The notes: generated by a model not told the origin, from the letters alone. Positions 53,530-62,810 are shown, counted from the stretch's first letter. The stretch: 64,000 bases of DNA from Clostridium pasteurianum BC1 (GCF_000389635.1 NC_021182.1:620001-684000), one strand, 5' to 3'. Translations and numbers: made by a program.

Positions 53530-53762
53530 ATATGAATATGGGTATGATGAAACGTATTACAATACTAAGTTCTATTCTAACCGTTTTAGTAGGCGTTGAC
53601 GGAATTTACATGATGGCAGCACATTATAAACCGGATGATGTAAACAGATTTAACCTCTCAGATGGTGGTACATTAATATTTGCTGCAGTACTTCTATTGA
53701 TTATTACTATAATCTCTTACTTTTTTTCAAGAGGCAAAAATCAATCAAAAGAGGTTAAATAA
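53526..53762 (+). CDS. Small two-helix membrane protein of ECF operon 1 (CbiN-like position)
   Basis: 78 residues: helix 1 about 9-30 (ITILSSILTVLVGVDGIYMM), a short outside loop with HYKPDDVNRFNLSDGG, helix 2 about 48-68, and a basic tail. ATGA overlap with the S gene and two bases before the ATPase gene make it an integral operon member. It resembles CbiN/NikN in size and topology, not clearly in sequence. ECF operon 2 has no counterpart. Confidence 0.7.
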   Translation: MNMNMGMMKRITILSSILTVLVGVDGIYMMAAHYKPDDVNRFNLSDGGTLIFAAVLLLIITIISYFFSRGKNQSKEVK

Positions 53763-53764
53763 CT

Positions 53765-55486
53765 ATGCCTAATATTATTATTGATAATTTTACATTTGCT
53801 TATGCAGGTTCTCATAATCCTGTTCTCTGTTCTGTTGACTTAAAAATAGCTAAGGGTGAGTTTGTGCTTGTGGCTGGTGCATCAGGGTGTGGTAAATCTA
53901 CACTTGCACTAGCTCTGGCAGGACTAATTCCTTCTCGCATCTCTGGTTATTTTGAAGGTGCTGTATACTTTGATGGGCAAAAGCTTGCTGAGATGCCCAT
54001 TCACGAAATTTCTCAGAGGATAGGTATGGTTTTTCAAAACCCTGACAATCAATTAATTCAGCTTGATGTAGAATCTGAAGTTGCCTTTGGCCCTGAAAAT
54101 CTTTGTTTACCAGTAGAAGAAATTGAAAAGCGCGTCAGGGAAGCCCTTAGTCTAACGAAAATGGAGAACTTTCGTAAGCGCGAACTCTTTTCTCTATCTG
54201 GCGGGCAAAAACAACGTGTTACCATAGCTGCTATGTTAGCTATGAAACCACAGGTACTAATACTTGACGAACCAACTTCAGACCTTGACCCTGTGGGAAC
54301 GCAAGAAGTGTTACGGGTTTTAAAAGAATTGAATGAAATCCATGGTATAACCATCATCTTAGTTGAACATAAAATTGATGAAGTGATTCCTTGGGTGGAC
54401 AGAGTACTCCTTATGGATGAAGGAAAAATTGTTCAAGATTGTTCACCACGTCAGGCATTTAATAATCTTGAACTTTGGGACTCATTAGGTGTATCTGTAC
54501 CGGAAATAGTACGATTGGCTAGTGCTTTGCCTGAAGTTTTTCCAGATATCATACCCTTAGCTGTGGAAGAAGCTAATAGTGCATTACGAGAGACATCTTA
54601 TGCTCGATCTCTTATAGGGAATGATGGGCCATATTTGCTAAAGGGAGACCTATCAAAAAGTGTTTTAAGTTGGAATAATGTTAGCCTTGCTTATGATGAA
54701 GTGCAAGTACTGCATAATGTAAACTTACAAATTTCATCAGGAGAATGGGTTGCTTTAATTGGGGCCAATGGCTCTGGTAAAACGTCACTTGCATCACTGG
54801 CTATGGGATTTCAAAAACCAACAGATGGCGTAGTTTCTTGCATGAATAAACCTGTTAATGCAGGAGATATTTCCAAGCAGGCAGGGAAAATAGCATATTT
54901 GTTTCAAGCTGCAGATAATATGCTATTCGGATCAACGGTGGAAAAAGAATTTCAGTTCGGGTTCAGCCATCGCCGCAAAGGGATACCAGAAATGAAGTAT
55001 ACAATTGAAGAATTGCTTAAGCTTGTGGATTTGAGTGAGCATAGGCATATGAACCCATTTCAGCTTAGTCATGGTCAGAGAAAGCGTCTTGCACTAGGAG
55101 CACTATTAGCCTCATCTCCAGAAATATTAATTTTAGATGAACCTACCACGGGACAAGATGAGGGGCATGCCAAGAAATTTCTTGATTTTCTCCAACAACT
55201 TCGTGACAAATTTGGACTTACTTACCTGATGATTACACATGACATGGGTGCTGTGGCGAATTACGCTAGTCGTGTCACGGCTTTATACAATGGTAAGGTG
55301 ATTTTATCTGGAAGGCCAGATATGGTTTTTGCATGTGGAGACGAACTTAGGACTTGTGGTATTGTACCTCCACCCATTGCAAATCTACATACCTGCTTAA
55401 CGGATGGTAAAGCAAAACGTGTTTGTCTTACAGTAGATCAGTTCCTAAGTTTTATAAAAACAAAGGAGGTCGTATCATTTGCTTAG
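53765..55486 (+). CDS. ECF transporter double ATPase, operon 1
   Basis: 573 residues, two fused ATPase domains. Domain 1: Walker A GASGCGKST, VFQNPDNQLIQLDVESEVAF (ECF hallmark Q loop), signature LSGGQKQR, Walker B LILDEPTSDLDP. Domain 2: GANGSGKTS, LFQAADNMLFGSTVEKEFQF, degenerate signature LSHGQRKR, Walker B LILDEPTTGQDEG. This is the YkoD/EcfA1A2 fusion arrangement. It overlaps the T gene by eight bases. Confidence 0.93.
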   Translation: MPNIIIDNFTFAYAGSHNPVLCSVDLKIAKGEFVLVAGASGCGKSTLALALAGLIPSRISGYFEGAVYFDGQKLAEMPIHEISQRIGMVFQNPDNQLIQLDVESEVAFGPENLCLPVEEIEKRVREALSLTKMENFRKRELFSLSGGQKQRVTIAAMLAMKPQVLILDEPTSDLDPVGTQEVLRVLKELNEIHGITIILVEHKIDEVIPWVDRVLLMDEGKIVQDCSPRQAFNNLELWDSLGVSVPEIVRLASALPEVFPDIIPLAVEEANSALRETSYARSLIGNDGPYLLKGDLSKSVLSWNNVSLAYDEVQVLHNVNLQISSGEWVALIGANGSGKTSLASLAMGFQKPTDGVVSCMNKPVNAGDISKQAGKIAYLFQAADNMLFGSTVEKEFQFGFSHRRKGIPEMKYTIEELLKLVDLSEHRHMNPFQLSHGQRKRLALGALLASSPEILILDEPTTGQDEGHAKKFLDFLQQLRDKFGLTYLMITHDMGAVANYASRVTALYNGKVILSGRPDMVFACGDELRTCGIVPPPIANLHTCLTDGKAKRVCLTVDQFLSFIKTKEVVSFA

Positions 55487-56441
55487 CTCTATTGCTGAAA
55501 CTTTAATTGTGCAAACTATCATAGGATATCTTTTTATGTTTATTGTACCATTGATATTACCTGTTTTGTTTGTAAAACTAGTTGGTTTTCAAGGTTTAAG
55601 ACATCTTTTCTCCTATGAGCCTAAAGGCACATTAATTCATAGGTTAGATCCACGATTAAAGATTGTATATCCTGTTGTCATGGGTATATTATGTGTGTTA
55701 CTTAATTGGAATTATGTATTTGTACTTCTTATTGTAACACTTATCCCATGGATTATCTTACGACCTTCTCCAGCTCGTGTACGTGTAACACTTACAATGG
55801 CATTTACTCCTGTTATTGGCATGATCTGGTCACAAGGCTTGTTTTATGTTCCGCCAGGTGGAACTCATTTATTATTTGCTTTCCCATGGACTATACGCTG
55901 GTTTGGTACGGCAGGATTGTCTACCAATGGTATGTTTTTTGGTGCACAACAAGCGGGACGAATGCTCGTTCCCACTTTAGCTTCATTAATCGTTTTATTG
56001 TCCACAACTCCTTCAGAAATTATTTGGGCATTTTACAAATTCCGTTTTCCACCTGTAGCTGGTTTTGCATTCACCGTTGCTTTACGCTTTTTACCGCAGA
56101 TGATCGAGCGTGTAGCAATATTACAAAAGGCCATGCAAGTACGTGGATATAATTTAAGTGCTCCATCCTGGTGGCAATTAAGGGAGTGGCCAAATTATAT
56201 ATGGCGTGTTTTGAATAGCATTCCAGCGATTACAGTGGCACTTCTGATTAGTTCTTTGAGAACTACATCGGTTATGGCTATGGTGGCTGATGCCCGTGCT
56301 TTTGGTTCACATAGTGAGAGGGTCACTTTACGACAGCACCAAATTAGCAATGCTGATAGGATTGCTTGGTTATTATTTGTGCTTCTAATTTTAGCTGTAA
56401 TAAGTTTAGTAAGTCTGCATATTGGCAACAGAACGTATTAA
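55479..56441 (+). CDS. ECF transporter T component, operon 1
   Basis: 320 residues from TTG 55479 (AAGGAGG eight bases before). About six helices; HRLDPRLKIVYPVVMGILCV near residue 50 is an EcfT hallmark, and the coupling helices contain MQVRGYNLSAPSWW and MVADARAFGSHSER (Arg motifs that dock the ATPases). It couples the double ATPase to the S component. The terminator follows within 15 bases. Confidence 0.92.
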   Translation: MLSSIAETLIVQTIIGYLFMFIVPLILPVLFVKLVGFQGLRHLFSYEPKGTLIHRLDPRLKIVYPVVMGILCVLLNWNYVFVLLIVTLIPWIILRPSPARVRVTLTMAFTPVIGMIWSQGLFYVPPGGTHLLFAFPWTIRWFGTAGLSTNGMFFGAQQAGRMLVPTLASLIVLLSTTPSEIIWAFYKFRFPPVAGFAFTVALRFLPQMIERVAILQKAMQVRGYNLSAPSWWQLREWPNYIWRVLNSIPAITVALLISSLRTTSVMAMVADARAFGSHSERVTLRQHQISNADRIAWLLFVLLILAVISLVSLHIGNRTY

Positions 56442-56451
56442 TTTAAATGAG

Positions 56452-56491
56452 GGCAGCAGGTAAGAAAATCAATACCTGCCTGCTTTTTTTT
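56452..56491 (+). terminator. Terminator of ECF operon 1
   Basis: GGCAGCAGGTA / TACCTGCCTGC stem with a small bulge, followed by TTTTTTT. Confidence 0.85.
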
Positions 56492-56548
56492 AGTGGTCTA
56501 ATAGAAAAAATGCAAATAAATTATTATTTTAAGTATAGCTGAAAATTT

Positions 56549-56587
56549 TTTACCAAATCCCAACCTAATCTTAATGGAGAATTAACA
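56549..56587 (+). promoter_or_regulatory. Pho box array before the phytase gene
   Basis: TTTACC (56549), CCAACC (56560), TTAATG (56571) and TTAACA (56582) start exactly 11 bp apart. Bacillus-type PhoP binds four TT(A/T/C)ACA-like repeats with about 11-bp periodicity near the -35 region. TTAACA at 56582 can itself be the -35, with TAATAA 16 bp on as the -10. The array is conserved at 57648-57686. No match search was run. Confidence 0.65.
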
Positions 56588-56650
56588 CAATATGTATAAG
56601 CTTTAATAAGAGTTTCATTAATATAATTTTTAACAGGGAGGTAAAGGTAA

Positions 56651-57517
56651 ATGGAAAATTTGGTGAAGTTATATCCCATTGTTGATACAGTTAATGCATA
56701 TGAATTCCCTAAGAGATTTCGTACTACTAAAGCCCCAGTAGATTTGGAAACTGAAGAGCTTCCGAATTTAAATGGTCTAGAAGAGTTACAAGCCTCTGCA
56801 AGTGGTAGGTTTTCTAGAAAGGGATTGCAATTGATAAAGGATATTATTGGCAATGTAGCCATCACTATTGTTGATTTACGCCAGGAAAGCCATGGATATG
56901 TCAATGACATGGCTATTAGTTGGTATGGAGAACAAAATGGCGCTAACAGGGGCCTAAGGCCAGAGGAAATTAAAGAGAGAGAAAGAAATTTATTGAATGA
57001 GTTAATTTGCTCAAATTCTATTATTTTTGGTGAAGTGGAGGGCAAGTCAGCCTGTGTACCTGACCCCATAAATGATCCTAAAATAGTACAATCAGAAGAA
57101 GAAATGGTTAAAGCAGAAGGCTGTGGATATATGCGTTTTTACGTTACTGACCACCATGTACCATCTGATAGTGAGCTTGATCGCTTTATAGAGTTTGTGA
57201 AAATCGTTCCACAAGGACAATGGCTTCATTTTCACTGTCGTGGAGGATCAGGAAGAGCTAGCACATTTATTGATTTTTATGATATTATTCGAAATGCTAA
57301 ATACGTTAGCTTAGAGGATATATTAACTAGACAGGCTTTAATAGGTGGGAAGGATTTTAGAAATAATATTGCCCACAAGGATTTATCCAAAAGGAAGGCA
57401 GCAATTGAACGTATTGATTTTATTGCTAAATTTTATGATTATTGTATGGATAATTATGAAACAAATTTTCAAGTACTATGGTCACAATGGTTGAAAAAAG
57501 AAAAGGCAATCATTTAA
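56651..57517 (+). CDS. PTP-like myo-inositol phosphate phosphatase (cysteine phytase), no signal peptide
   Basis: 288 residues. The catalytic P-loop is H195-C196-RGGSG-R202 (LHFHCRGGSGRASTF); the general acid is D167 in VTDHHVPSDSELDRFIEF; both match Selenomonas PhyA-type cysteine phytases, as do the end regions RQALIGGKDFR and FQVLWSQWLKK. It should remove phosphates stepwise from inositol polyphosphates. Known family members are largely exported, but this one starts MENLVKLYP with no signal peptide, suggesting action inside the cell. GGGAGG precedes the ATG. It stands alone behind a Pho box between two ECF operons. Confidence 0.88.
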   Translation: MENLVKLYPIVDTVNAYEFPKRFRTTKAPVDLETEELPNLNGLEELQASASGRFSRKGLQLIKDIIGNVAITIVDLRQESHGYVNDMAISWYGEQNGANRGLRPEEIKERERNLLNELICSNSIIFGEVEGKSACVPDPINDPKIVQSEEEMVKAEGCGYMRFYVTDHHVPSDSELDRFIEFVKIVPQGQWLHFHCRGGSGRASTFIDFYDIIRNAKYVSLEDILTRQALIGGKDFRNNIAHKDLSKRKAAIERIDFIAKFYDYCMDNYETNFQVLWSQWLKKEKAII

Positions 57518-57647
57518 TATCTAAATATATAAAGTACCACAGCAGATAATTATATATAAATTCAACTACATGTACCTATAAATAAGAAATTAAAGTAATT
57601 ACTGTAAAAATGAAAATAAATTATCATTTTATGATAATTGAGATTTT

Positions 57648-57686
57648 TTTACTAAATTCCAACACAATCTTAATGTGAAGTTAACA
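57648..57686 (+). promoter_or_regulatory. Pho box array before ECF operon 2
   Basis: TTTACT (57648), CCAACA (57659), TTAATG (57670) and TTAACA (57681), again exactly 11 bp apart. The last box serves as -35 with TAAAAT 16 bp downstream. About 130 bp around it is similar to the phytase upstream region, showing a duplicated promoter. A ribosome-site-like AAAGGAGGG (57720-57728) follows with no ORF of note, so the leader to the gene at 57946 is about 240 bases. Confidence 0.65.
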
Positions 57687-57945
57687 CAGCTTGTATAAAC
57701 TTTAAAATATAGTAAAGATAAAAGGAGGGCTATAAAAATTATAATGATTTTCGGCAAAAGCATTGTTTTGTAAATTATATTTTGAAGTTAGCAATCATAT
57801 TAAGTTTCAATTCTATTATATCTAAGATACTTTTTTATTCTCCGTCTTTTAAGATAGACTTAAATTTAATCCTTATAAAAATTTAGTTATATGTTAGTAA
57901 AAAGAATAAACTTGTTATAAAACAGTTTAACTTAGGAGGATTATT

Positions 57946-58698
57946 ATGCATGATTTTTTGTTTAGTAAAATTAAATTTCCCTTTCCCGTTTCGATAACTC
58001 TGTTGGCAGTAACTTGGATCCTTGAGATAGTGGCACTAATATATATTTGGAAAAGACCTGGTAAAAAAGGGGAGTCTGTACGTTGGACTACAAAGGATAT
58101 AATAACTCTTGCAATTCTTAGTGTAATTCTCATGGTATTTAATAGTGTAGTTAACGACAGATTACTTGGACCATTATTTAAATCTATACCTCTTATCGGA
58201 GGTGCAGTAGACTTTCTGCACTTAAAAGATTTTCCCCTTTGGTTTTTCTTCTTGCTTGCAGTGGCTTTAGTTAGAAAACCAGGTGCTATTATTGCAATAT
58301 TCTTTATAAAGTACGTACTGGAGCAACTTATTTACGGAGGTAGTGGAATCAATCCATTGGATTGGCCAGTTGCAGTCATGCAGGGATTGTTTGTGGAATT
58401 ATATTTAATTGGGCGTGGTGGCAAAACTTTACTGCAACCGAAACTCATTTTCGTAGATGCTATACTCCTTTGTCTTCTTAAGGAAATACCGGCAGATTTC
58501 TATAAACCTATAATTGGATCTCCAGTTATCCATGGTAAAGTTACTACAGTTTTGAGTGTAATTAATGATGTTGGGTCACATATTATAGGTGTTTCTATTG
58601 TGGCTGTCATATTGATTCCATTAGTTATCCAAGTAGCAAAATCTCTAAATTCATTAAATGAAATAGATGATGATCAAAACAAAGGAATGAATGTGTAA
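57946..58698 (+). CDS. ECF S component, YkoE-like, operon 2, first copy
   Basis: 250 residues, about six helices. Segments ALVRKPGAIIAIFFIKYVLE, QLIYGGSGINPLDWPVAVMQ and GLFVELYLIGRGG match the YkoE-type pattern seen in operon 1. An invariant KDF precedes the third helix, and DFYKPIIGSPVIHG is a polar loop shared with the second copy. AGGAGG precedes the ATG. By eye, roughly four-fifths identical to the next gene: a tandem duplication including about 30 bases before the start. Confidence 0.82.
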   Translation: MHDFLFSKIKFPFPVSITLLAVTWILEIVALIYIWKRPGKKGESVRWTTKDIITLAILSVILMVFNSVVNDRLLGPLFKSIPLIGGAVDFLHLKDFPLWFFFLLAVALVRKPGAIIAIFFIKYVLEQLIYGGSGINPLDWPVAVMQGLFVELYLIGRGGKTLLQPKLIFVDAILLCLLKEIPADFYKPIIGSPVIHGKVTTVLSVINDVGSHIIGVSIVAVILIPLVIQVAKSLNSLNEIDDDQNKGMNV

Positions 58699-58891
58699 TA
58701 GAGAATTAAGGATATAAAAACTTAGTGAAAAGGTAACTCTATAATTATATATATGGTTAATTTTCTATTTTGTGTATTTTAAGATGGACTTAAATTATTG
58801 CTTGAAAATTTTATTGTGTTAAAAATTTTTTAGTATATATCAGTAGGGAGAATATACTCTCTATTAAATAATTTAACTTAGGAGGATTATT

Positions 58892-59644
58892 ATGCATGAT
58901 TTTTTATTTAGTAAAATTAAATTTCCATTTCCCGTTTCAATAACTCTGCTGGCAGTAGTTTGGATTCTTGAGGTAGTGGCACTAATATATATTTTGAAAA
59001 GACCCGGTAAAGATGGAGAGTCTACACGTTGGACTACAAAGGATATAATAACCCTTGCAATTCTTAGTGTAATTCTTATGGTATTTAATAGTGTAATTAA
59101 TGACAGATTACTTGGCCCATTGTTTAAATCTATACCGCTTATCGGAAGCATTGTAGACTTATTACATTTTAAAGATTTTCCTTTGCTGTTTTTCTTCCTG
59201 CTTGCAGTTGTCTTAGTTAGAAGACCAGGCGCTATTATTGCAATGTTATTTATAAAATATATACTAGAACAGCTTATTTACGGTGGTAGTGGAATTAATC
59301 CACTGGATTGGCCAGTTGCAATTATGCAGGGATTATTCGTAGAATTGTACTTAATTGGGCGTAATGGTAAAGTATTTTTACAGAAAAAATGGATTTTTGT
59401 AGATGCAATTTTAATCTGCTTACTTAAAGAATTACCACCAGATTTCTATAAGCCTATAATTGGATCTCCAGTTATTCATGGTAGTGTTACTACAGTTTTG
59501 AAAGTAGCTAATGATATCTGGACACATATAGTAGGTTATTCCATCTTAGCTGTTATATTGGTTCCACTAGTTATTCAGGTAGCAAAATCTTTAAATGCAT
59601 TAAATGAAATAGATGATGATGAAAATAAAGGAATAGAAGTATAA
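58892..59644 (+). CDS. ECF S component, YkoE-like, operon 2, second copy
   Basis: 250 residues, parallel to the first copy. Differences cluster in IGSIVDLLHF, LVRRPGAIIAMLF and NGKVFLQKKWIF, while YGGSGINPLDWPVA and DFYKPIIGSPVIHG are retained. The upstream TTTAACTTAGGAGGATTATT is the same in both copies. Two S components sharing one energising module would let the transporter accept two related ligands, or raise receptor dosage. Confidence 0.82.
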   Translation: MHDFLFSKIKFPFPVSITLLAVVWILEVVALIYILKRPGKDGESTRWTTKDIITLAILSVILMVFNSVINDRLLGPLFKSIPLIGSIVDLLHFKDFPLLFFFLLAVVLVRRPGAIIAMLFIKYILEQLIYGGSGINPLDWPVAIMQGLFVELYLIGRNGKVFLQKKWIFVDAILICLLKELPPDFYKPIIGSPVIHGSVTTVLKVANDIWTHIVGYSILAVILVPLVIQVAKSLNALNEIDDDENKGIEV

Positions 59645-59705
59645 TTAACTATTAAGAGTCCAAAAATTTAAATAAAAATTGAGAAGATATGAGGTGGTTA
59701 AAATA

Positions 59706-61424
59706 GTGGATATTCATGTAAATAACCTGTCTTTTCGTTACCCGGGAGATAAACAAGGTGCTCTAAATAACATAAAATTAAATATTCCAGCAGGACAGTT
59801 TGTATTGTTAGCAGGTCCCTCTGGATGTGGAAAGTCAACTTTAGGGCTAGTTATGTCCAGTCTTATTCCTTCTAGGGTGCCGGGTAAAATCACAGGGGAA
59901 GTGTATCTTGGAAAACATAATTTGTCTAAGATGGAACTTCATGAAGCATCGCAGCTGGTAGGTATGGTCTTTCAAAATCCTGACAACCAGTTAATTAATT
60001 ATAATGTTGAAATGGAAATTGCCTTTGGACCTGAGAATCTTAATCTTGATCCAAGTGAGATTAGCAGGCGTATCAATCAAGCATTGCATTTTACGGGTGC
60101 AGACAAATTTAGAAAAGCACCAATAACTACACTTTCAGGCGGCCAAAAGCAGCGAGTGGCAATTGCAGCAGCCTTAGCTATGAAGCAGAAGGTACTTATT
60201 TTGGATGAACCAACCTCAGCCCTTGACCCAAAGGGAACTCAGGAAGTTTTAGAGGTACTTCGACGTCTCAATAAAGAACTTGGTATGACAATCATCCTTA
60301 TTGAACATAAGATTGACGAGGTTATACAATGGGTGGATCGAGTTTTACTTATGGAAAATGGTCGTATTGTAGTAGATGAATCTACTCGCCGTGCATTTAG
60401 AGATATTAAATTATGGAACAGGTTAGGTGTTTCTGTCCCTGAAATAGTGCAAATAAGTTATGCTTTGCCAGATGCTTTTGCAGGAGAAGTTGCACTTACT
60501 GTTGAAGAAGCAGCAGATGCATTGATTGGTACAAAATATTCAGCTGCACTGACAGATTCTTTGTTTACAAAAAAAGAGCGTATGCAAAGAGGAAACACTA
60601 TGCTTAAATGGAAAGATGTAAATCTCACTTATGACGAAAATTCTGTACTTAAGGGAGCAAATTTAGAGGTATATGAAAATGAATGGGTGTCTCTAGTTGG
60701 TTCTAACGGATCAGGCAAGACATCTTTAGCAGCCTTAGCCATGGGATTTAACGCTCCTACAGCAGGAGAAATTTTTTGCTACGGAAAGCCTGTAAAATAT
60801 GGTAACATATCAAAGCAGGCTGAGCATGTAGGGTATCTTTTCCAATCTGCTGACCATATGCTGTTTACTGATACAGTGGAAAAAGAAATTGCCTTTGGTC
60901 GAATCTATGGCGATAGAAAAAAATGTAACAATACTTATTCTGAGCTACAACTGGCTGAACTCATTGATTTGTCTAATCGTTTGAAAACCAATCCCTATAA
61001 GCTCAGTCTAGGTCAAAGGCAGAGATTGGCTTTAATAGCTTTGCTTTCCTCCAATCCTAAAGCTCTTATTTTGGATGAGCCAACTACAGGTCAGGATGAA
61101 GGACATGCAAGGATATTTTTGGAATTTTTAGATAATATTCGAAGAAGTCAAAATTTGACATATCTTATGATTACTCATGATATGCGTGCTGTGGCAAAAT
61201 ACACAGATCGTGTAGTTGTGCTCAATGAAGGCCATTTGATATTAAATGATCGACCTGAAAGAGTATTTGCCCAGGTTGATTGTCTGGAAGATTGTCAGGT
61301 AATACCACCTCCAGTAGCTTATCTTCATTGGCTATTAACGGATAAAACAGCGCCAGAGGTTACCTTAAATGTATCTGAGTTTCTTAATGCTATAAGTAAT
61401 TCAAAAGATAGGAGGTGTTCTTGA
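59706..61424 (+). CDS. ECF transporter double ATPase, operon 2
   Basis: 572 residues from GTG 59706 (GAGGTGG eight bases before); the in-frame TTG 59679 has no site. Domain 1: [49 protein letters not shown]. Domain 2: GSNGSGKTS, LFQSADHMLFTDTVEKEIAF, degenerate LSLGQRQR, LILDEPTTGQDEG. Paralogous to the operon 1 ATPase along the full length, including the C-terminal CQVIPPPVAYLHWLL tail. One base before the T gene. Confidence 0.93.
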   Translation: MDIHVNNLSFRYPGDKQGALNNIKLNIPAGQFVLLAGPSGCGKSTLGLVMSSLIPSRVPGKITGEVYLGKHNLSKMELHEASQLVGMVFQNPDNQLINYNVEMEIAFGPENLNLDPSEISRRINQALHFTGADKFRKAPITTLSGGQKQRVAIAAALAMKQKVLILDEPTSALDPKGTQEVLEVLRRLNKELGMTIILIEHKIDEVIQWVDRVLLMENGRIVVDESTRRAFRDIKLWNRLGVSVPEIVQISYALPDAFAGEVALTVEEAADALIGTKYSAALTDSLFTKKERMQRGNTMLKWKDVNLTYDENSVLKGANLEVYENEWVSLVGSNGSGKTSLAALAMGFNAPTAGEIFCYGKPVKYGNISKQAEHVGYLFQSADHMLFTDTVEKEIAFGRIYGDRKKCNNTYSELQLAELIDLSNRLKTNPYKLSLGQRQRLALIALLSSNPKALILDEPTTGQDEGHARIFLEFLDNIRRSQNLTYLMITHDMRAVAKYTDRVVVLNEGHLILNDRPERVFAQVDCLEDCQVIPPPVAYLHWLLTDKTAPEVTLNVSEFLNAISNSKDRRCS

Positions 61425-61425
61425 T

Positions 61426-62394
61426 ATGACTGATTTTTTCTTGCATAATCTATTAGGAAGAACCATGGTTGCCTATGTAATAGTATATAGTATTCCACTT
61501 ATGCTGCCAATTTTGTTTATTAAAATGGTGGGATTAAAGGGACTTAGAAATATGTTTGCTTTCGATGGTAAGAAAACTATCATACATCGATTGGATCCAA
61601 GAATTAAAGTCCTCTATCCAGCAACCATGGGTGCATTATCAGTTTTTCTAAATTGGAACTGGGTATATGCGTTGTTTGCGGTAACATTAATACCCTGGAT
61701 ATTGGTACGTCCTTCAGGAGCTCGCTTGAAAATATTGATTAATATGACACTTGTACCAGCTTTAGGTGAGATATGGTCAGCCGGACTGTTTTTTACAGGT
61801 CGTGCTAATGAGCTTGTATATGCTTTCCCTTGGACTATCAGCTGGGTTGGAACAGCTGGTCTATCCACATTGGGATTACAGTATGGTGCTGAGCAAGCCG
61901 GACGTTTTCTTGTAACAGTATCTGCATCACTGCTGCTCATATTCACTACAGATCAATCAGAAATTGTCTGGGCCTGTATGAAAATGAAAATGCCTGTTAA
62001 AATGGGTTTTGCTATTTCAATAGGATTACGTTTTCTTCCAGAAATGTTTGAACGTCTATCTATTCTTATGCAGTCAATGGAGGTGAGAGGATATAGTTTT
62101 ACTAAGCCGCAGCACTGGTGGGATTTTAATGGCCTGGTGGTGTATGTAAAGCGCCTTGTAACAGCATTGCCACTGATCACAGTTCCTCTTATTGTAGGTT
62201 CTCTCCGTGGGACCGATGTTATGGCAATGGTGGCAGACTCCAGGGCCTTTGGAGCCTATAAAACTCGAAGCACCTTTGAGGTTCACCGTACTACTAGTGA
62301 GGATAAGATAGCCTGGGCTGCATATGCTTCAATCATAGTAGCAGTATTTTTTATAGCTGCTTTGCATATTGGAAATCGTACTACTTTTGGTTAA
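61426..62394 (+). CDS. ECF transporter T component, operon 2
   Basis: 322 residues; HRLDPRIKVLYPATMGALSV, MEVRGYSFTKPQHWW and MVADSRAFGAYKTR correspond to the operon 1 T component. It scaffolds the ATPase dimer and the S components. AGGAGGTG precedes the ATG. The operon ends at the terminator 120 bases on. Confidence 0.92.
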   Translation: MTDFFLHNLLGRTMVAYVIVYSIPLMLPILFIKMVGLKGLRNMFAFDGKKTIIHRLDPRIKVLYPATMGALSVFLNWNWVYALFAVTLIPWILVRPSGARLKILINMTLVPALGEIWSAGLFFTGRANELVYAFPWTISWVGTAGLSTLGLQYGAEQAGRFLVTVSASLLLIFTTDQSEIVWACMKMKMPVKMGFAISIGLRFLPEMFERLSILMQSMEVRGYSFTKPQHWWDFNGLVVYVKRLVTALPLITVPLIVGSLRGTDVMAMVADSRAFGAYKTRSTFEVHRTTSEDKIAWAAYASIIVAVFFIAALHIGNRTTFG

Positions 62395-62514
62395 ATATAA
62401 TGTTGCTATTTAGAATATTAGAAATTATATAGAGAAAAATAAAGAACCTTTCCAAAAGTTAAAATTGGCAAAGGATCTCTAAAACTGCATTTATAATTAG
62501 AGTAAAAATAATAA

Positions 62515-62559
62515 AAGCACCATGAAATCAATTTAATATAAATTTCATGGTGCTTTTTT
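62515..62559 (+). terminator. Terminator of ECF operon 2
   Basis: Perfect 13-bp arms AGCACCATGAAAT / ATTTCATGGTGCT, then TTTTT. Confidence 0.88.
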
Positions 62560-62616
62560 ATGTACAGCCTTTTTCTTTAGTGAATATTTTTAAGATAGTG
62601 ATTCCTTATGCGTGAA

Positions 62617-62810
62617 CTACTCTAACTTAAAGAAGTAAGAGCTTCCTGCTTCCTAGAGTTCGTAACCTACACTCTCCACAGGCTTGAAATCCCCTTGCAC
62701 CGAGGGTACTGTACGATAATGCTCTGTATACGAGCCTTGAATATTTTACGTAGGGAAGGCATAGCTTGGTTATCGCATTTTCGTATTCTTCCTACAACCA
62801 TATATATTCA
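62617..62810 (-). pseudogene. Short relic, probably of an IS200/IS605-type TnpB gene
   Basis: Reading leftward, broken frames give YRTVPSVQGDFKPVESVGYE, a stop, then EAGSSYFFKLE and TAG at 62617. GDFKPVE followed by an EAGSS-type end resembles the tail of TnpB proteins in clostridial IS605 elements. GC content is higher than the surroundings. The catalytic region is absent. The identification is tentative. Confidence 0.4.

Noticed and set aside
57690-57945. Short gene after the AAAGGAGGG at 57720
   Set aside because: The possible starts nearby lead to stops within a few codons and show no match to the phytase N-terminus, so I treat it as a leftover of promoter duplication.
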